A DNA stretch of 64,000 nucleotides from positions 1 through 64,000 of the forward strand of contig CAKPIG010000001.1 of the NCBI GenBank assembly GCA_934162255.1, given 5' to 3'. A program made the translations under genes and the position numbers. Under the pieces are notes generated by a model, which worked only from the letters and a program-made list of their open reading frames with translations, ran no database searches and had not been told where the DNA came from. This DNA is from an uncultured Clostridia bacterium. Its GTDB lineage: Bacteria > Bacillota > Clostridia > TANB77 > CAG-508. This document shows, in pieces, positions 25,839 through 33,413 of this stretch (positions are counted from its first letter, which is position 1; the number at the start of each line of letters is the position of its first letter).

Positions 25839-26153
25839 ATGTTAGAAAAAAGTAAATTTACAAAAATAGATGAAGAATTCATATGTGAAAATTGTGGCAA
25901 AAAAGTACATAAATTGGGGTACACTTCAAGAAATCATTGTCCATATTGTTTGCACTCAAAACACTTAGACATAAATCCAGGAGATAGATTAGAAACATGC
26001 CATGGAATATTAGAACCAATAGGTTTAGAACAAAATTCTAAAAAAGGATATGTTATAATTTTTAAATGTAAAAAATGTGGAGCTATAAGAAAAAATAAAG
26101 TGGCTGAAGATGATAATATGGAAGAAATAATAAAATTAAGTGCTAAGCACTAA
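25839..26153 (+). CDS. RNHCP-domain zinc protein
   Basis: A 104-residue protein starting MLEKSKFTKIDEEFICENCG, with the family signature SRNHCPYCLHSKHLD and a second CxxC in FKCKKCGAIR. Together these form zinc-ribbon-like metal sites. The family's role is unknown. ATG 25839 is chosen because AAAGGA lies 6 bases upstream; an in-frame GTG at 25815 lies inside the kinase gene. It is probably co-transcribed with the kinase. Confidence 0.85.
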   Translation: MLEKSKFTKIDEEFICENCGKKVHKLGYTSRNHCPYCLHSKHLDINPGDRLETCHGILEPIGLEQNSKKGYVIIFKCKKCGAIRKNKVAEDDNMEEIIKLSAKH

Positions 26154-26164
26154 GAATATGAAAA

Positions 26165-26196
26165 AAGAAGCAACTCGTAAAAATTGCTTCTTTTTA
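26165..26196. terminator. Bidirectional terminator between RNHCP gene and rpmB
   Basis: GAAGCAA (26167-26173) pairs with TTGCTTC (26184-26190); A- and T-tracts flank both sides, so it can serve both converging genes. Confidence 0.88.
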
Positions 26197-26394
26197 TTAT
26201 GCTCTTTTAACTTTTCCATTTTTTAAACATTTTGCACATACGTGTATTCTTTTAACTTCTCCATCAACTTCAGCTTTAACTGTTCTTAAATTTGGTTTCC
26301 AAGTTCTTGGAGCTCTTTTACTTATATGAGAACGAGTTATACTTAATTTATTTCCATGGATAGCTGTTTTTTCGCAAACTTCACATTTAGCCAT
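26197..26394 (-). CDS. rpmB: Ribosomal protein bL28
   Basis: A 65-residue L28 beginning MAKCEVCEKTAIHGNKLSIT, with the conserved SHISKRAPRTWKPNL and two CxxC pairs (CEVC and CAKC), i.e. the zinc-binding form. It is a large-subunit ribosomal protein near the E site. Single gene on the minus strand with TTAGGAGGTGC as ribosome binding site. Confidence 0.97.
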   Translation of the reverse strand: MAKCEVCEKTAIHGNKLSITRSHISKRAPRTWKPNLRTVKAEVDGEVKRIHVCAKCLKNGKVKRA

Positions 26395-26501
26395 GATTAA
26401 ATAGCACCTCCTAATTTTTAAAATAATTTATGACTATTAACTAGTTTAACACATAAATAAAAAAAAAACAAGTATTTTCTGATAAAAAATGAAAAATACA
26501 A

Positions 26502-26531
26502 TTGAAAATAATGACGAAGATGTGATATAAT
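26502..26531 (+). promoter_or_regulatory. SigA-type promoter of the unknown gene at 26624
   Basis: TTGAAA at 26502-26507 and TATAAT at 26526-26531, spacer 18 bases. Confidence 0.7.
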
Positions 26532-26540
26532 TATAGCGTA

Positions 26541-26595
26541 AAAGGCATAAAAGCCTTCGAATAATTTCGGAGGCTGAATTTAGCTACCTCCGAAA
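26541..26595 (+). promoter_or_regulatory. Structured leader with two hairpins
   Basis: First hairpin: AAGGC (26542-26546) with GCCTT (26553-26557). Second: TTTCGGAGG (26565-26573) with CCTCCGAAA (26587-26595), with GCT/AGC pairing further inside its loop. They lie between the promoter and the ribosome binding site of the gene at 26624. It matches no riboswitch class that I recognise. It could be an attenuator. Confidence 0.55.
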
Positions 26596-26623
26596 AAAAC
26601 AAATAAAACAGGAGGAAAGGAAA

Positions 26624-26935
26624 ATGAAAGCAGCAGATATCAAATTGGTATGGGTTCAAAACAATTCTAGAGGAGAAAAGTTAATAAATCGGCAAAGATT
26701 TATTGACATCATGGCAAGCATAAAGGCAGGTTTTGATGATAATAATGAAGTATCAACAGAACTTGTCGAAATTGCAGAAGATGTTGTAGAAATAAGAATC
26801 AACAAAGATAGAAATGACGAGATGGACACCCCATTTATTATATGTTTAAATGAAGAGGGAAAAACTCAGATGTACAAAATATCTAGGAGACATAGAATCA
26901 TGTGGGAAATCTTAAATGAATACTGCAGAATTTAA
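26624..26935 (+). CDS. Small cytoplasmic protein of unknown function
   Basis: Not recognised. The 103-residue protein has no signal peptide or membrane segment and mixes helices and strands (KLVWVQNNSRGEKLINRQRF at the start; TQMYKISRRHRIMWEILNEY at the end). A strong AGGAGGAAAGG site precedes ATG 26624, and it has its own promoter, structured leader and terminator, so it is probably well expressed and regulated. No catalytic or binding motif stands out. Confidence 0.7.
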   Translation: MKAADIKLVWVQNNSRGEKLINRQRFIDIMASIKAGFDDNNEVSTELVEIAEDVVEIRINKDRNDEMDTPFIICLNEEGKTQMYKISRRHRIMWEILNEYCRI

Positions 26936-26945
26936 GCTTTTTAAA

Positions 26946-26978
26946 AGGGACTTCTTATTTGGAAGTCCCTCAAATTTT
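26946..26978 (+). terminator. Terminator after the gene at 26624
   Basis: AGGGACTTC (26946-26954) pairs with GAAGTCCCT (26962-26970); a T-run follows after a few bases. Confidence 0.75.
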
Positions 26979-27008
26979 TATTAATAGTAATAAATTACCA
27001 AAAAAGGC

Positions 27009-27036
27009 TTGCAAAACAGAAAATATATGATATAAT
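27009..27036 (+). promoter_or_regulatory. SigA-type promoter of tig
   Basis: TTGCAA at 27009-27014 and TATAAT at 27031-27036, spacer 16 bases. Confidence 0.65.
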
Positions 27037-27072
27037 ATAAAAGCTAAAAGCATGAGAAAGGAAGATTAAAAA

Positions 27073-28356
27073 ATGAATTGTAAAGTAGAAAAAACAGAAA
27101 ATGCAAATGAAGTAAAACTAGAAATCACTATAGAAGCAGAAAAATTTGATAATGCTATGAAAAAAGTATATTTCCAAAATGCGAAATATTTTAATATTCC
27201 AGGATTTAGAAAAGGAAAAGCACCAATGAACATAGTAGAAAAATACTATGGAGCACAAATATTCTATGAAGATGCTTTTAATGAAGTAGCAACAGAAAGT
27301 TATGAAGAAGCTTTAAAAGAAAATAATATAGAAGTTGTAAGTAAACCAGAAGTAGATATAAAACAAATGGAAAAAGGAAAAGATGTAATATTTACAGCAA
27401 CAGTTCAAACAAAACCAGAAGTAGAACTTGGAAAATATAAAGGAATAGAAATAAAAAAAGTTGACTATACTGTAGAAGACAAAGACATTGAACATGAATT
27501 AGGACATATGCAAGAACATAATTCAAGACTTGTATCTATAGAAGATAGAGACTTAGCTCAAGGAGATATAGCAACAATAGACTTTGAAGGATTTGTTGAT
27601 GACAAAGCATTTGAAGGTGGAAAAGCAGAAGGTCATGAATTAGAAATTGGAAGTGGATCATTTATACCAGGTTTTGAAGATCAATTAGTTGGAATGAAAA
27701 TTGATGAAGAAAGAGAAATAAAAGTAACATTTCCAAAAGAATATTTCTCAAAAGACTTAGCTGGAAAAGAAGCTATGTTCAAAGTAAAATTACATGAAAT
27801 TAAGAAAAAAGAACTACCAGAATTAGATGATGAATTTGCAAAAGACGTAAGTGAATTTGATACACTTGATGAATTAAAAGCAGATATAAAAGCAAAATTA
27901 GAAAAAGACAACGCAAATAAAGTAAAATTCGAGACAGAAGAAGCAGCTATAAAAGCAGTTTGTGATAAAACAAAAATAGATATTCCAACAGGAATGATAG
28001 AATTAGAAGTAGACAATATGATGAAAGACTTTGAACAAAGACTAGCATATCAAGGATTAAATATAGATCAATATTGTAGTATGTTAGGAAAAACAGAAGA
28101 AGAAATAAGAAAAGATTATGAACCACAAGCTCAAGAAGCAATAAAATCAAGACTTGTATTAGAAGCAATAAAAAATGCAGAAAAGATAGAAGCAACAGAA
28201 GAAGAAATAAAAGCAAAAATGGAAGAAATGGCAGAAAACTATGGTAAAAAAGTAGAAGAATTAAGTGAAAATGAAAATCTTAAAAAATATATAAAAGATG
28301 GAATAGAAGCAGAAAAAACAATTGAATTCATAGTAGAAAATGCAAAAATAAAATAG
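27073..28356 (+). CDS. tig: Trigger factor chaperone
   Basis: A 427-residue ribosome-associated chaperone with the standard three parts. The N-terminal ribosome-binding domain carries the signature GFRKGKAPMNIVEKYYG (the L23-binding loop). The FKBP-type prolyl isomerase domain is at about residues 160-245 (DIATIDFEGFVDDKAFEGG, SGSFIPGFEDQLVGM). The helical C-terminal arms run to the end. It shields nascent chains at the tunnel exit. It precedes clpP and clpX, the classic gene order, with an intervening hairpin. Confidence 0.96.
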   Translation: MNCKVEKTENANEVKLEITIEAEKFDNAMKKVYFQNAKYFNIPGFRKGKAPMNIVEKYYGAQIFYEDAFNEVATESYEEALKENNIEVVSKPEVDIKQMEKGKDVIFTATVQTKPEVELGKYKGIEIKKVDYTVEDKDIEHELGHMQEHNSRLVSIEDRDLAQGDIATIDFEGFVDDKAFEGGKAEGHELEIGSGSFIPGFEDQLVGMKIDEEREIKVTFPKEYFSKDLAGKEAMFKVKLHEIKKKELPELDDEFAKDVSEFDTLDELKADIKAKLEKDNANKVKFETEEAAIKAVCDKTKIDIPTGMIELEVDNMMKDFEQRLAYQGLNIDQYCSMLGKTEEEIRKDYEPQAQEAIKSRLVLEAIKNAEKIEATEEEIKAKMEEMAENYGKKVEELSENENLKKYIKDGIEAEKTIEFIVENAKIK

Positions 28357-28364
28357 TCTAAAAT

Positions 28365-28413
28365 AAAAAAGTTAGGAGGAGTTTTGGTTTTTAAAATTTA
28401 ACCTAGCTTTTTT
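28365..28413 (+). terminator. Hairpin with T-run between tig and clpP
   Basis: AAAAGTTAGG (28367-28376) pairs with CCTAGCTTTT (28402-28411, one G-T pair), followed by TT. The loop holds an AGGAGG sequence. It is probably a partial terminator or processing site. Confidence 0.6.
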
Positions 28414-28444
28414 GCTTAATATACAAATTTAAAGGAGGATAAAA

Positions 28445-29050
28445 ATGTTAGAAAAAGATAGTTTAGTACCTTATGTAATTGAACAAACAAGTAAAGGAGA
28501 AAGGTCTTATGACATATTCTCAAGATTATTAAAAGATAGAATAATATTTTTAGGAGAAGATGTAAATCCAACAACATCAAGTTTAATAATAGCACAATTA
28601 TTATTCCTAGAATCAGAAGATCCAGATAAAGAAATTTATTTATATATAAATTCACCTGGGGGTTCTATAACAGATGGAATGGGAATAATAGATACAATGA
28701 ATTATATAAAATGTCCAGTTTCAACAATATGTGTCGGGATGGCAGCTAGCATGGGAGCAGCATTACTTGCAGCAGGAGAAAAAGGAAAAAGATATGCAAC
28801 TCCAAATGCGGAAATATTAATACATCAACCGTTAATTGGTGGAGGAGGACTTTCAGGTCAAGCTACAGAAATAAAAATACATGCAGATCACTTAGTAAGG
28901 ACTAGAGAAAAATTAAATAAATTTTTAAGTGAAAGAACAGGTCAAAGTATAGAAACAATTGAAAGAGATACTGAAAGAGATCACTACATGACAGCTAAAG
29001 AAGCTTTAGAATATGGATTAATTGATGGAATAATGGACAAAAGAAATTAA
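28445..29050 (+). CDS. clpP: ATP-dependent Clp protease proteolytic subunit
   Basis: A 201-residue serine peptidase that forms the tetradecameric chamber of ClpXP. The catalytic Ser is in VGMAASMGAALL, His in EILIHQPLIGG and Asp in RDTERDHYM. The N-terminal LVPYVIEQT axial-loop segment is present. AAAGGAGG lies upstream of ATG 28445. Its partner clpX follows after 18 bases, so the two are co-expressed. Confidence 0.97.
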   Translation: MLEKDSLVPYVIEQTSKGERSYDIFSRLLKDRIIFLGEDVNPTTSSLIIAQLLFLESEDPDKEIYLYINSPGGSITDGMGIIDTMNYIKCPVSTICVGMAASMGAALLAAGEKGKRYATPNAEILIHQPLIGGGGLSGQATEIKIHADHLVRTREKLNKFLSERTGQSIETIERDTERDHYMTAKEALEYGLIDGIMDKRN

Positions 29051-29068
29051 AGAAAAGGAGACGTTATA

Positions 29069-30394
29069 ATGGCAAATAATGATACACCTAAAAGTGTAAA
29101 ATGTTCATTTTGTGGTAAAACTCAAGAAAATGTAAAAAAAATAATAGCAGGCCCAGGTGTATATATATGTAATGAATGTATAGGACTTTGCAATGACATA
29201 ATAGAAAATGAATATTATGAAGATGAGGATGCATACACACTAGCGGGATTAGACAAAATTCCAAGCCCAAAAGAAATAAAAGATATATTAGACCAATATG
29301 TAATAGGACAAGATGAAGCCAAAAAGACACTTGCTGTTGCAGTATATAATCACTATAAAAGAATTGCTCATGAAGAAGAACTAGGAGAAAAACATAAAAA
29401 AGATGAAAATGATGTTGAAATACAAAAAAGCAATATTCTATTATTAGGACCAACAGGATGTGGAAAAACACTTCTTGCAAGTACATTAGCAAATATACTA
29501 AATGTACCATTTGCCATTGCTGATGCAACAACACTTACAGAAGCGGGATATGTTGGAGAAGATGTAGAAAATATACTTTTAAAACTAATTCAAGCAGCAG
29601 ATGGAGATATAGAAAAAGCTGAAAAAGGAATTATCTATATAGATGAAATAGACAAAATAACTAGAAAATCTGAAAATCCATCAATAACAAGAGATGTCAG
29701 TGGTGAAGGAGTGCAACAAGCATTATTAAAAATTGTTGAAGGAACAATTGCATCAGTTCCACCACAAGGAGGAAGAAAACATCCACATCAAGAACTACTT
29801 CAAATAGATACTTCCAATATATTATTCATATGTGGAGGTGCATTTGAAGGTCTTGAAAATATAATAAAAGATAGAATTGGTAAAAAATCAATTGGATTTG
29901 GAGCTGAAATTCAAAGTAGCAAAGATATTGATAGATATAAAGTATTCGAAGAATTACTTCCACAAGATTTATTAAAATTTGGAATGATACCAGAATTTAT
30001 AGGAAGATTACCGATACTTGCAACACTAAAAGAATTAGATAGAGATGCATTAATAAAAATAACAACAGAGCCAAAAAATGCATTAGTAAAACAATATAAA
30101 AAATTATTAGAAATGGATGATGTTGAACTAGAATTTGAACCAGAAGCACTTGAAGCAATTGTTGATAAAGCAATTGAAAGAAAAACAGGAGCAAGAGGTT
30201 TACGTTCTATAATTGAAGAAATTATGAGGGATATAATGTTTGACATTCCATCAAATGAAAAAATTGAAAAATGTATTATAACAAGAGCAACTGTTGAATC
30301 AAATGCAGGACCTACAATAATTGAAAATGAAAACAAGGTTAGAAAATCACAAAAAGCCAAAAGAGTTAAAGTAGATAAAAAAGAAACAGCCTAA
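29069..30394 (+). CDS. clpX: ClpX unfoldase ATPase
   Basis: A 441-residue AAA+ unfoldase. It has an N-terminal zinc-binding domain (CSFCGKTQ and CNECIGLC), Walker A in LLGPTGCGKTLLA, Walker B in IIYIDEIDKI, the GYVGEDVE pore-loop segment, and the ClpP-contacting IGF loop near KKSIGFGAE. It selects and unfolds substrates for ClpP. A basic C-terminal tail rich in Lys extends the usual length a little. Confidence 0.97.
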   Translation: MANNDTPKSVKCSFCGKTQENVKKIIAGPGVYICNECIGLCNDIIENEYYEDEDAYTLAGLDKIPSPKEIKDILDQYVIGQDEAKKTLAVAVYNHYKRIAHEEELGEKHKKDENDVEIQKSNILLLGPTGCGKTLLASTLANILNVPFAIADATTLTEAGYVGEDVENILLKLIQAADGDIEKAEKGIIYIDEIDKITRKSENPSITRDVSGEGVQQALLKIVEGTIASVPPQGGRKHPHQELLQIDTSNILFICGGAFEGLENIIKDRIGKKSIGFGAEIQSSKDIDRYKVFEELLPQDLLKFGMIPEFIGRLPILATLKELDRDALIKITTEPKNALVKQYKKLLEMDDVELEFEPEALEAIVDKAIERKTGARGLRSIIEEIMRDIMFDIPSNEKIEKCIITRATVESNAGPTIIENENKVRKSQKAKRVKVDKKETA

Positions 30395-30409
30395 AAAAAG
30401 GAGAAAGAG

Positions 30410-31021
30410 ATGCCATTTATAGGAAGAGGGGATTTTCCTCATGTAGAAAAAGGCAATAATGATGGAATGATTAACAATGAATTCCTTAAAGGAAAACTAG
30501 AATATGAAAATATGCATAGAGATTATTATTATGGATTCTACTATCCGATGAGTAAAACAGAAATGTTTATACAAATAGTAGTATCAATAATAGTGCTAAC
30601 AGCAGTACTCATAATGTTTCTTATCAAACATAGAGAAACTTCAGTAGATCCATTCCAGAATATAAAAGATGCATATATGAATACTTATATAGCAATAGTT
30701 ACAATAGCAGTAGCAATTAATATATTAATAAATTTTATATTAAAAAAAGGAAAAGGCAGATATATAGGTTTAAGTTTTCTAACATTCTTTTCAACAATAT
30801 CAATGATTGCATTTTTTATAGGAAACTATGATATGGTAACAAAATATAATAGTGATTTAATATTTGTATGCGAAATATATGCAATTCTTTTTGTACACTT
30901 AATATTAAATATAATGTTAATATGTCAATCATTAAAAATGGGAAAAATAAGTAGTAGAAAAGCTAAATTAAGTAGAGATGATGATATACTTTTTGATGAA
31001 GAACAAAATATCAAATATTAA
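30410..31021 (+). CDS. Membrane protein of unknown function downstream of clpX
   Basis: Not recognised. The 203-residue protein has a soluble N-terminal part of ~60 residues (MPFIGRGDFPHVEKGNNDGM, then a Tyr-rich DYYYGFYYP), followed by four hydrophobic segments and a short charged tail. AAAGGAG lies just upstream of ATG 30410, 16 bases after the clpX stop, suggesting co-transcription. It forms a pair with the next membrane protein gene. Confidence 0.7.
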   Translation: MPFIGRGDFPHVEKGNNDGMINNEFLKGKLEYENMHRDYYYGFYYPMSKTEMFIQIVVSIIVLTAVLIMFLIKHRETSVDPFQNIKDAYMNTYIAIVTIAVAINILINFILKKGKGRYIGLSFLTFFSTISMIAFFIGNYDMVTKYNSDLIFVCEIYAILFVHLILNIMLICQSLKMGKISSRKAKLSRDDDILFDEEQNIKY

Positions 31022-31033
31022 AGAGGAATAGAA

Positions 31034-31423
31034 ATGGAAGATGTAAATATAGAAAAAGCAAAAACAATGTCAAACTATGCATTAATAATAATATTTTTTA
31101 GTATATTGACATATTTTATACCAATTATTATGGGAGAGTTTGACTTTGGAATAATAGTTGAAATAATAGCATTTGTGTTTCTTATTATATCAAGATTGAT
31201 GATAGAAGAAAGAAGTAAAAAATTAGCAAGATGTTTTAATGTTTTTGCAGCAATACCAATAATATTTCTTATAACATATGATGTAATAAAATTATTGACC
31301 TCAATGACTTACCATTTTTATATAACTGAATTATTCATATATATAGCAGCAGAAATATTACCAATATTATATTTAAGATTTTTATTTTCAATAAATATCA
31401 ACTTAAAAGAAACAGAAAAATAA
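31034..31423 (+). CDS. Small membrane protein of unknown function
   Basis: Not recognised. A 129-residue protein with about four hydrophobic segments connected by short loops (NYALIIIFFSILTYFIPIIM, then others) and no catalytic motif. It starts 12 bases after the previous gene with AGAGGA upstream. It is the last gene before the rimP operon promoter. Confidence 0.65.
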   Translation: MEDVNIEKAKTMSNYALIIIFFSILTYFIPIIMGEFDFGIIVEIIAFVFLIISRLMIEERSKKLARCFNVFAAIPIIFLITYDVIKLLTSMTYHFYITELFIYIAAEILPILYLRFLFSININLKETEK

Positions 31424-31441
31424 AAAAATATTCAAAAATCC

Positions 31442-31470
31442 TTGCAATTTAGGCAAAAATTGGGTATAAT
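31442..31470 (+). promoter_or_regulatory. SigA-type promoter of the rimP-nusA-infB operon
   Basis: TTGCAA at 31442-31447 and TATAAT at 31465-31470, spacer 17 bases. Confidence 0.75.
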
Positions 31471-31496
31471 ATAAAAGAACATAAAAAATGAACAGA

Positions 31497-31519
31497 AGAG
31501 TAGGAGCCAATCCTACTCT
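31497..31519 (+). promoter_or_regulatory. Leader hairpin upstream of rimP
   Basis: AGAGTAGGA (31497-31505) pairs exactly with TCCTACTCT (31511-31519) around a 5-base loop, followed by TTTATT. It resembles a weak terminator in the leader, where NusA-dependent autoregulation could act. Confidence 0.6.
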
Positions 31520-31543
31520 TTATTAATGAAAAAAGGAGGGCTT

Positions 31544-32008
31544 ATGGCAAAGATTGAAGAAAAAGTAGAAGAACTAATAAAAGAAGACATAGAAAAATTA
31601 GGATATGACCTATATGATGTAGAATATGCCAAAGAAGGACCAAACTATTACTTAAGAATATACATAGACAAAAAAGAAGGAATAGACTTAGAAGACTGTG
31701 AAAAAGTAAGCAATGAAATAAACGAAAAATTGGATCAAGCAGATTATATAAAAGAGCAATACTTTTTAGAAGTATCATCACCAGGAATAGAAAGAGTATT
31801 AAGAAAAGAAAAACATTTAAAAGATAATATTGGAAAAAATATAGAAATACGATTATTCAAAAAAGATGAAAATGGAAGTAAAGAATATTTAGGGGAATTA
31901 GAAAATTACGATGATAACTTTATAACAATAAAAAAAGGTGAAGAAAAAATAAAAATAGAAAGAAAAAATATTGCACTGATAAAAACAGTGTATGAATGGG
32001 GGAATTAA
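31544..32008 (+). CDS. rimP: Ribosome maturation factor RimP
   Basis: A 154-residue protein of standard RimP size. The N-terminal domain includes YDLYDVEYAKEGPNYYLRIYI and DLEDCEKVSNEI. The end of that domain, FLEVSSPGIERVLRK, is the family signature, followed by an SH3-like C-terminal domain. It aids 30S maturation. ATG 31544 is chosen because AAAAAAGGAGGG lies directly upstream; the frame from 31526 translates that site itself. It leads the conserved rimP-nusA operon. Confidence 0.95.
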   Translation: MAKIEEKVEELIKEDIEKLGYDLYDVEYAKEGPNYYLRIYIDKKEGIDLEDCEKVSNEINEKLDQADYIKEQYFLEVSSPGIERVLRKEKHLKDNIGKNIEIRLFKKDENGSKEYLGELENYDDNFITIKKGEEKIKIERKNIALIKTVYEWGN

Positions 32009-32012
32009 AAAA

Positions 32013-33113
32013 ATGAAAGCAATAGATAATAAAGAATTAATATTAGCTTTAGAAGAACTAGAAAAAGAAAAAGGAATAAGTAAAGAGGAATTACTAGAAT
32101 CAATAAGAACAGCATTAATAACAGCATACAAAAGAAATTTTGATGCATTAGAAAATGTAGATGTAAAAATGGATGAACAAACAGGAGCAACACATGTATA
32201 TGCAATAAAAGAAGTAATGGAAAGAGCAAATGATGACGCATTAGAAATTAGCTTAGAAGAAGCTAGAAAAATAAACAAAGAATTACAAATAGGAGATTCA
32301 GTAGAAGTTGAAATAGTTCCAAGAGACTTTGGAAGAATTGCAGCACAAACAGCAAAACAAGTAATCATACAAAAATTAAGAGAAACAGAAAGAAATATGG
32401 TATTTAATGAATATAATGAAAGAAAAGGAGAAATAGTTACAGGTCTTGTACAAAAAGCAGATAAGAACATAGTAGTTTTAGACTTAGGAAAGCTAGAAGG
32501 AATAATGCTTTCAAAAGACCAAATACCTACAGAAACATATAAAGTAAATGATAAAATAAAAGGATATGTTGTTGATGTAGAAAGAGGAGAAAAAGGAATA
32601 CCTCAAGCAATAGTATCAAGAACACATCCAGACTTTGTAAGAAAATTACTTGAATTTGAAATACCAGAAATATATGAAGGATTAATAGAAATAAAAAGTG
32701 TATCAAGAGATCCAGGTTTAAGAAGTAAAGTTGCAGTATATTCTGCAAATGAAAATATTGACCCAGTTGGTTCATGTGTTGGGCAAAAAGGAATACGTAT
32801 ACAAAATGTAATAAATGAATTACATGGAGAAAAAATAGATGTAATTGAATGGAATCCAGATCCAAGTATATTTATAGCATCAGCATTACTACCAGCACAA
32901 ATAATGGCAGTAGATATAAAAGAAGAAGAAAAATTTGCACAAGTAATTGTACCAGATGACCAACTATCATTAGCAATAGGAAAATCAGGACAAAATGCGA
33001 GATTAGCAGCAAAATTAACAAATTGGAAAATTGATATAAAATCAGAAAGTCAATTTAGAGAAATGTTAGCTGCTAAACAAGAAGATAAAGAAGAAAACAG
33101 TGAAGAAGAATAA
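32013..33113 (+). CDS. nusA: Transcription termination/antitermination factor NusA
   Basis: A 366-residue NusA with the Firmicutes domain set: N-terminal RNA polymerase-binding domain (ELILALEELEKEKGISKEE), S1 domain (GEIVTGLVQKADKNIVVLDL), then KH1 and KH2 (DPVGSCVGQKGIRIQNVINE; LSLAIGKSGQNARLAAKLT). There is no C-terminal acidic repeat, as expected. It controls pausing and termination. ATG 32013 follows GGGGGA; the open frame from 31992 overlaps rimP and is less likely. Confidence 0.97.
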   Translation: MKAIDNKELILALEELEKEKGISKEELLESIRTALITAYKRNFDALENVDVKMDEQTGATHVYAIKEVMERANDDALEISLEEARKINKELQIGDSVEVEIVPRDFGRIAAQTAKQVIIQKLRETERNMVFNEYNERKGEIVTGLVQKADKNIVVLDLGKLEGIMLSKDQIPTETYKVNDKIKGYVVDVERGEKGIPQAIVSRTHPDFVRKLLEFEIPEIYEGLIEIKSVSRDPGLRSKVAVYSANENIDPVGSCVGQKGIRIQNVINELHGEKIDVIEWNPDPSIFIASALLPAQIMAVDIKEEEKFAQVIVPDDQLSLAIGKSGQNARLAAKLTNWKIDIKSESQFREMLAAKQEDKEENSEEE

Positions 33114-33131
33114 ATCTTTAGGAGGATATAA

Positions 33132-33413
33132 GTGAGAAAAATTCCACAAAGAAGATGTGTTATATGTAAAACACAAAAAAATAAGAATGAATTACTAAGA
33201 GTAGTAAAAAATAAAGAAAATGAGATAAAAGTAGACACAACAGGAAAAGAACCAGGAAGAGGAGCATATATTTGTTATAATATAGAATGCTTAGAAAAAG
33301 CAATGAAAACTAAAAAACTAGAAAAAGAATTAGAAGTTAAAATTGATAACGAAATATACATGCAGGTTCAAAATATAATAAAAGAGAAAAATGGGGGTGA
33401 TGTTATTGGGTAA
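33132..33413 (+). CDS. ylxR: YlxR family RNA-binding/regulatory protein
   Basis: A 93-residue DUF448 protein with the signature IPQRRCVICKTQKNKNELLR and TGKEPGRGAYICYN. The basic GRGAY loop is the proposed nucleic-acid contact. It starts with GTG after AGGAGGATATAA. Its place between nusA and infB is conserved, but the L7Ae-like ylxQ that normally follows is absent: infB begins within the last bases of this gene. Confidence 0.93.
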   Translation: MRKIPQRRCVICKTQKNKNELLRVVKNKENEIKVDTTGKEPGRGAYICYNIECLEKAMKTKKLEKELEVKIDNEIYMQVQNIIKEKNGGDVIG

